Positions 58,648-64,000 of a DNA stretch of 64,000 nucleotides are shown piece by piece (position 1 is the stretch's first letter; each line of letters opens with the position of its first letter). The translations under genes were made by a program, and so were the position numbers. Below the pieces are notes generated by a model. That model had not been told where the DNA came from, ran no database searches, and saw only the letters and a list, made by a program, of their open reading frames with translations. The DNA is from Antilocapra americana. Taxonomy: Eukaryota; Chordata; Mammalia; Artiodactyla; Antilocapridae. The stretch covers positions 58,262,518 through 58,326,517 of the forward strand of contig ML662442.1 of the NCBI GenBank assembly GCA_007570785.1, in the 5' to 3' direction.

Positions 58648-58984
58648 GCCCAAAATTCAGAGTGAGCCTTTATTCAGGAAATATGCTACATTTACCTAAG
58701 GATGAAAGATTTTACTTCTGATGGATTTTTTTTTACCTTGAAATATGAAGAGATAAAAACTCTATAAAAATTTTTCTGACTTGTTTCCCAGTTAAATTCT
58801 ATTCTCTCTAAATTTTACTTCATAATTTGTCTCCTCTTTGCTGCCAGAACATTATTATAATTTATAATTATGTTTTAATACCATATTTATTTGACTTTCT
58901 TTAGTATTTATCTCTCCTATTCAAAACACACACTGTGAAAGCAGAGCTCAATTATATATATATAGTTTATTTATTTTTCTCCTT
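58648..58984. other. Intergenic gap, nothing assigned
   Basis: AT-rich; no feature. Confidence 0.5.
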
Positions 58985-59107
58985 CTTTTACTTTTTGGTC
59001 ATGCCATGAGACATGCTGGATTTTAGTTCCCTAACCAGGGATCAAACTTGAGCCTCCTGCAGTGGAAGTGTGGAACCTTAATCACTGGACCATCACAGAA
59101 GTCCCAG
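58985..59107 (-). mobile_element. CHR-type SINE
   Basis: TTCCCTAACCAGGGATCAAA ... CCTTAATCACTGGACCATCA in reverse. Confidence 0.78.
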
Positions 59108-59139
59108 AGGTCACTTATGTTTTGTTCACATATAAATTT

Positions 59140-59220
59140 TTGTTTATAATCACCAGCACCTGGGTGGATAGTGTCTGGTACATGGGAGTCATTTAATGAT
59201 CATGATTGAATAGAGAATTT
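59140..59220 (+). mobile_element. L2 3' end relic
   Basis: ATCACCAGCACCTGGGTGGA ... AGTCATTTAATGATCATGAT resembles the L2 terminus. Confidence 0.4.
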
Positions 59221-59291
59221 AGAGAATTAAATCTTATACTGTTATATCTTTATATATGTTATACAATTTAGTTCTTTTAGAATATATACAT

Positions 59292-59293
<2 letters not shown>

Positions 59294-59331
<38 letters not shown>
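59294..59331. repeat. (TA)n microsatellite
   Basis: About 19 TA units. Confidence 0.95.
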
Positions 59332-59333
<2 letters not shown>

Positions 59334-59579
59334 TGCTTGGAAAGTCAATATATTAGAATCTTTACCTTTAATTTACCAATTGGTCATATCACCCTAAAGA
59401 AATCTTAGATGTTTAGGGTTCTCAAGGGAGTTTAATAGCTTAAACAATTCCGCATCTGTCAGCTCTATAATGTAGCCTAGAATGCAGATACTATTAATGG
59501 GTGATATTGGTCATAGGAAATCAATGTGAGGCACGATCTGACTCAAGTTGGACTCAAGCTCAGCCCATTCCCTGGCCAT

Positions 59580-60085
59580 ATTTGATTGGTATATTAATTT
59601 CCTATGGCTGCTATAAGGTAGTATTACAAACATATTGGCTTAAAACCAACCACATTTATTATTATACAGTTCTGGAGGTCAGAAATCCAAAATTGTTCCA
59701 CTGGGATAAAATTGGTGCCAGCAAACCTGCATACCTTCTGGAAGCTCAGGGGAAAAATGCATTTCCTTGCCTTTTCTGGCCTACAGAGGCTGTCTACATT
59801 TAACTTTTGGCCCCTTCCTCCATCTTCAAAGTCAGCAGTATAGCATCTTCTCTCCTCTGTGACCTCTGCTTCTGCCTTTACATCCCTCTCTTTCTTTGTT
59901 TCTTTCTGATTCTCTTGCCTCCTTGTTTTAAGGACCCTTGTGATTATATTGGGCTCACACAGATAATCCAAGAAAATCTTTCTCTCCAGATCTTTAAGTT
60001 AGTCTCAACTGCAATATCCCTGTAAGGCAGATTCTGAGGATCAGGATGTGGGCATCTATTGAGAGGGTCATTATGTAACTTGTTA
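59580..60085 (+). mobile_element. Old mammal-wide repeat, family uncertain
   Basis: ATTAATTTCCTATGGCTGCT, ACAGTTCTGGAGGTCAGAAA and TTTAAGGACCCTTGTGATTA form a pattern common in mammalian genomes; I cannot assign the class. The frames across it (100 and 115 codons) are not genes. Confidence 0.55.
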
Positions 60086-60299
60086 CAGTTGGTTGACCCA
60101 GGATAAGAATATGACCAAAGTCAGGCCAGCATCCTTCTGGACTTTTTCGCCTGGAACTTGAGAAAAATCACTCATGGTAGTGGAAGCTCTGACATATGAG
60201 GTTTAGGATCCACCAGCAATCATTCTGTGAGGTACAGGAGAGACTGGCATAAAGGAAAAGAATGGAGTCCTAGACGTAGAGAACAAAAATGTATGAATG
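60086..60299. other. Intergenic gap, nothing assigned
   Basis: No feature seen. Confidence 0.5.
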
Positions 60300-60369
60300 C
60301 CAAGGGTGGGGAGCGGGGAGGGGGAAGGGGGGTGAACTAGGAGACTGGGATTAACATATATACACTACT

Positions 60370-60604
60370 TAGGTGTGCATGCACGCTAAGTTGCTTCAGT
60401 TGTGTTCGACTCTTTGCAACGCTATGGACTGTAGCCTGCCAGGCTCCTCTGTCCAAGGGGTTCTCCAGGCAAGAATACTGGAGTGGGTTGCCATGTCCTC
60501 CTCCAGGGGATCTTCCCAACCCAGGGATCAAACTGATGTCTCTTTTCAGTTTCCTGCATTGGCAGGTGGGTTCTTTACCACTAACACCATCTGGTAAGCC
60601 CCAT
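60370..60604 (-). mobile_element. Bov-tA SINE nested in L1
   Basis: Reverse Bov-tA with a small insert in its head. CACTACT flanks (60363-60369, 60605-60611) are the likely TSD. Confidence 0.9.
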
Positions 60605-60684
60605 CACTACTGATACTACATATAAAATAGATAACTAATGAGAACTGACTGTATAGTACGGGGAACTCTACTCAAAGCCCTGTG

Positions 60685-60892
60685 TGTTTGTGTTAGTTGC
60701 TCAGTCATGTCCAACTCTTTGCAACCCCATGGACTATAGCCCACCAGGCTCCTCTGTCCATGGGATTCTCCAGGCAAGAATACTGGAGTAGATTGTGATT
60801 CCCTTCTCCAGAGGAGCTTCCTGACCCAGGGGTCGAACCTTGGTCTCCTGCATTGCAGGCAGATCCTTTACCATTTGAGCTACAGGAAAGAC
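60685..60892 (-). mobile_element. Second Bov-tA SINE nested in the same L1
   Basis: Reverse Bov-tA with a 17-bp TSD, CTACTCAAAGCCCTGTG / CTACTCAAAGCTCTGTG (60668-60684, 60893-60909; one mismatch). Confidence 0.93.
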
Positions 60893-61117
60893 CTACTCAA
60901 AGCTCTGTGGTGTCCTAAATAGGAAGGAAATTCAAAACGAGGGGTTATATGTATACACATAGCTGATTTGATTTTCTGTACAGTAGAAACTAATGTAACA
61001 TTGTAAAGCAACTATACTCCAATTAAAAAAAAAAAAGAATGGAGTCCCCTGAAAGAAAAACTAACGTGAAAACAGATCTGAGGTGCAGCTGTCCTTTTGC
61101 AAGGTGCCTATATCTGA

Positions 61118-61325
61118 ATCTTCCCTGCTGGCTCAGAGGTTAAAGCATCTGCCTGCAATGTGGGAGACCCAGGTTCAATCCCTGGGTCGGGAAGATCCCT
61201 TGGAGAAGGAAATGGAAACCCACTCCAGTACTCTTGCCTGGAGAATTCCATGGATGGAGGAGCCTGGCAGGCTACAGTCCATGGGGCAGCAAAGAGCTGG
61301 ACACGACTGAGCGACTTCACTCACT
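61118..61325 (+). mobile_element. Bov-tA SINE
   Basis: CTTCCCTGCTGGCTCAGAGG head through GGACACGACTGAGCGACTTC. Confidence 0.93.
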
Positions 61326-61445
61326 TATAACTGAATCAATCACACTGCTATACACTTGAAACTAGCACAATATTTTAAATTAACTATACTTCAATGTACT
61401 ATAACATTTTAAATAAATATATTGCAGTAACAAAATCATAAAAAA
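61326..61445 (+). mobile_element. L1 3' terminal fragment
   Basis: ATAACTGAATCAATCACACT ... AACTATACTTCAATGTACTA follows the L1 3' end; it joins the preceding SINE. Confidence 0.7.
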
Positions 61446-62644
61446 AGAGCATGCCACAAATGACAGTCTACACCCTCAAGGAGCTAACAGTCCCATGGGA
61501 GGCATGGCAGCAAATCTTCACTGTGATGAGTACTGTGGCTGGGGTCTGGGCCACCCTGTGGAAGCAGGCTTGAGGACATTTCATTCAGGAGTGTGCAGGC
61601 GAGGGATGGTTCCCAGAAAGGTGATGCTTGGGCTGAACCTTCAAAGATAACAGGAGATTTTGGATAGTCAGGGAGAGGATACTCCACGAGAAGTCATAGA
61701 GCATGGTAGAGTCCATGCACCATGAGCCATGCCATATTATAAGAACAAAAATTGTATGTGCCATATTGATGAGAAATGAGATTAGGGAGCTTGACAGGGC
61801 AACATTGAAAATGTCTCAAGGCTCACACTAGGGAGTTAAGGTGTTGTTTCCAAAAGCAATTGCACAGTGCCTGGGATAGAATATTGACCATTGCATCTCT
61901 GATGGTTCTGATGCAGAGACTGCTCATAATCAATACAGAAATCAAAAGGCCTGTTTGAGGAATTGATATTTGGCATTGGGGCTGTTACACTGATGTCTTT
62001 GCTCTGGGAGAGAAAAATCAATATCGGAGAACTAGGTTTTTATTTTGAATTTTTAAAATCCAAAGATCAAAGACATGAATATGACTGGGCAGCTGTATCA
62101 TGAAGGGGATGACAAGTAAAACTGGAAAGATTGAAAATAATATACTGCTGTCAGGATGCCCTCTCACTCGGATGACAAGGTCACGAGACTGAGAAGGAAA
62201 CTGCAAAGCGGATTTTCCTTGGGGCATCCCAAGGCAAGGCCCCTCCTGGTATTTTTCTTGGGAAGTTCTGTTTATGCTCTGAACATTAGCTCATCTCAGT
62301 AGGTCAGTCCCAGTTAGAAATAATTCATCCTGAGATAATTCCCTCAGACCTTATTTCCCCCAGGGGATTGGGGAAGGCAGATTCCCTTCCCTGGGGACAA
62401 AGGAGGAATAAAGGACATTTAAATAGATTACTACACCTCCTACTCCTTACTGAGTTTACCAAGAGTTCTCTGGGGGTCATGGCAAGGCCACCACCAGAAG
62501 GGTTCCTACTTGGGTCACCTTTCCACATCCCACTCTCCCGACCACTCCATGGAGGAGGCTCCCTTCTTTGAAGAAACCAGGCTGGAATGGGACTTAGGAA
62601 TGCTCATAACTATGGCCAGCATAGTTGGAGATATTGATTGATTT
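61446..62644. other. Intergenic stretch, old repeat-like at left
   Basis: 61455-61680 (CCCTCAAGGAGCTAACAGTC, TGGGCTGAACCTTCAAAGAT) resembles a mammal-wide repeat of unknown class. The remainder is unassigned; the opposing 67-codon frames at 62325-62571 are not recognised. Confidence 0.4.
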
Positions 62645-62650
62645 AGGATA

Positions 62651-63202
62651 TGTAGACATAGGAATTCATTATAGTAGTTATAAGGTTAATAGGGTTTTAT
62701 TGCTAAAGCAGTGCTTCTAGACTGTCTCTTAGTCCTCTTTCCAAACTGTCTCTTTGTCCTCTTTCCTCATAAGAACCGAAATAGGTTAATAGAATAAAAC
62801 AGTTTCAAGCTTAAGCCCTTCTCTCTAGCTTCTACATAGTTGTACCTAATAAGAGAAATGTAACCTTTCTACTTAGATTGATGTACTTATCATGATTGAA
62901 TGAAATATGTTAAATCGGACTTCTGCTAGGAAGATGAGCTTAATGTTAAAGTTGTTGATGATAGGCAGAAAACAAGATTGTATAGAATAACATGGGTGTG
63001 TTTCTTGGGTATAAAAACTGTAAACCAACAACAATAGAGAGAGAGAGACTGCTCCATCCACAACATCGACTCAGCTCACTTCTTCTCTCACTTCCACTCA
63101 TCCCTCAAGACCCCCGGACCCGCTGAGGCTGGACCCAGGCAATATACGCTTCAGACTTACTCAGGTTCCTCTACATTCCTAATACACTAATTGCTAATAG
63201 CA
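62651..63202 (+). mobile_element. Probable solo LTR of an endogenous retrovirus
   Basis: A 552-bp block begins TGTAGACATA and ends TAGCA, flanked by AGGATA / AGGATC (62645-62650, 63203-63208). It contains two ~24-bp repeats (AGACTGTCTCTTAGTCCTCT and AAACTGTCTCTTTGTCCTCT, about 62728-62765), a TATAAAA at 63010-63016, then a GA run and a C-rich segment, an order that fits U3-R-U5. No internal viral genes are present. No clear poly-A signal follows the TATA. Confidence 0.5.
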
Positions 63203-63286
63203 AGGATCTTAGCCTGGGGTCTGGGATTCTGAAAATTTTTTGAAGTTTTAAGCAAAATTTTGGGCATGATATAAAAAGGAACAAAG

Positions 63287-63845
63287 TGATGTAGGTGAAC
63301 CTAGAATTTGTCATACAGAGTGATGTAAGTCACAAAGAGAAAAACAAATACTGTCTATTAATGCATATGTATGGAATCAGATGGTACAGATGAACCTATT
63401 TGCAGAGCACAGATAGAGACACAGACAGAGAGCAAGGGCACATGGACAGAAGGGGAAGAAGGTGGAATGAATAGAGAAGGTGGAACGAATAGGGAGAGTA
63501 GTCTTGACATATACACACAACATTCAGACGGTAAAGAATAATTTGCCTGCAAAGCAGAAGACCTGGGTTCGATCTCTGGGTTGGGAAGGTCCCCTGGAAA
63601 TTTCCTGGAGAATCCCCATGAACAGAGGAACCTGGCAGGCTCTAGTCCCTGGGGTCTCAAAGAGTCAGATGCTGCTGGGAGACTAACACTTGCAGTTTGG
63701 TGTGTAAAATAGACAGCTAGTGGGAAGCTGCTGTGTAACACAGGGAGCTCAGCTCAGTGCTCTGTGATGACTTAGAGGGGATGGGACACGGTTGGTGGAA
63801 GGGAGATTCAAGAGTGAGAGGATGTATGTATGCTTATAGCTGAGT
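63287..63845 (+). mobile_element. L1 3' region split by a SINE
   Basis: ATACAGAGTGATGTAAGTCA ... TATGGAATCAGATGGTACAG, then after the SINE AAATAGACAGCTAGTGGGAA ... GAGGATGTATGTATGCTTAT. Ends where BovB begins. Confidence 0.7.
63520..63693 (+). mobile_element. Bov-tA SINE, truncated at both ends
   Basis: TCAGACGGTAAAGAATAATT, GGGTTCGATCTCTGGGTTGG, GGGGTCTCAAAGAGTCAGAT. Confidence 0.88.
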
Positions 63846-64000
63846 ATGCCAAAGCCTCTGACTGTGTGGGTCACAATAAACTGTGGAAAATTCTTAAAGA
63901 GATGGGAATACCAGGCCATCTGACCTGTCTCTTGAGAAACCTGTATGCAGGTCAGGAAGCAACAGTTAGACCTGGACATAAAACAACAGACTGGTTCCAA
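63846..64000 (+). mobile_element. BovB reverse transcriptase segment, runs off the window
   Basis: An uninterrupted frame of about 51 codons (YAKASDCVGHNKLWKILKEM ... LLRNLYAGQEATV) matches BovB reverse transcriptase between the RGTRDQIAN block and the YADD active site. Continues beyond 64000, so its coding state is unknown. Confidence 0.9.

Larger units (their letters stand above)
60300..61034 (+). mobile_element. L1 3'UTR and tail, split by two SINEs
   Basis: L1 pieces at 60300-60369 (GGGATTAACATATATACACT), 60612-60667 (AAAATAGATAACTAATGAGA) and 60910-61034 (GCAACTATACTCCAATTAAA plus A tail) join in register when the two SINEs are removed. Confidence 0.88.

Noticed and set aside
25300..64000. 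CGA (glycoprotein hormone alpha), the expected upstream neighbour of ZNF292
   Set aside because: From memory CGA lies divergently some tens of kilobases away in human. I looked for its exons here and did not recognise any, so it is probably beyond the right edge.

Overview
This window is nuclear DNA from a ruminant, most likely a bovid. The evidence is dense BovB (RTE-type LINE) sequence, BovA-derived tRNA SINEs (Bov-tA, Bov-A2), cetartiodactyl CHR-type tRNA-Glu SINEs, and the 3' ends of a ruminant-type L1 family, together with mammal-wide MIR, L2, MER5-like and MaLR relics. The gene structure is vertebrate: a CpG-island promoter, an exon and a splice donor. I see no bacterial, plasmid or phage features. 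Cattle, sheep and goat cannot be told apart from this alone.

Only one protein-coding exon is supported: coding exon 1 of ZNF292 on the minus strand (25033-25200, 56 codons). It begins at an ATG in good Kozak context inside a strong CpG island (about 24400-25720) and ends at a clear GTGAGG splice donor. Everything to the left (1-25032) then reads as ZNF292 intron 1; exon 2 was not found and should lie beyond the left edge. Everything to the right (25.3-64 kb) is upstream flank. It contains a second CpG island (about 28270-29075) with no recognised gene and a good plus-strand splice donor, so it may be the first exon of an unidentified non-coding or alternative transcript.

Regions: 1-22 kb is intron with BovB copies (6.9-7.8, 12.9-13.4, 16.1-17.9 kb), SINEs, MIR/L2 relics and a MaLR LTR. 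21.6-29.35 kb surrounds the two CpG islands and holds no ruminant SINE or LINE, only an L2 relic and one 3'UTR-type retrocopy (27.23-27.48 kb). 29.35-64 kb is repeat-rich intergenic DNA with many nested insertions: a retrocopy inside BovB (31.62-32.07), L1 inside L1 (39.15-39.51), SINE inside SINE (45.07-45.53), BovB inside BovB inside a MaLR LTR (46.85-49.2), a twin-primed inverted BovB (53.9-54.6), two near-identical young L1 3' ends (56.4-56.8 and 57.8-58.6), two SINEs in one L1 (60.3-61.0) and a probable solo LTR (62.65-63.2).

I did not find a new multi-gene system. The parts most worth following up are the ZNF292 promoter architecture (three GTCACGTG E-boxes), the second CpG island, the two retrocopies of unidentified mRNAs, and the insertion chronology that the target-site duplications allow. 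Repeat family names come from recognising consensus phrases by eye; boundaries are usually good to about 5-20 bases unless a target-site duplication (TSD) fixes them.
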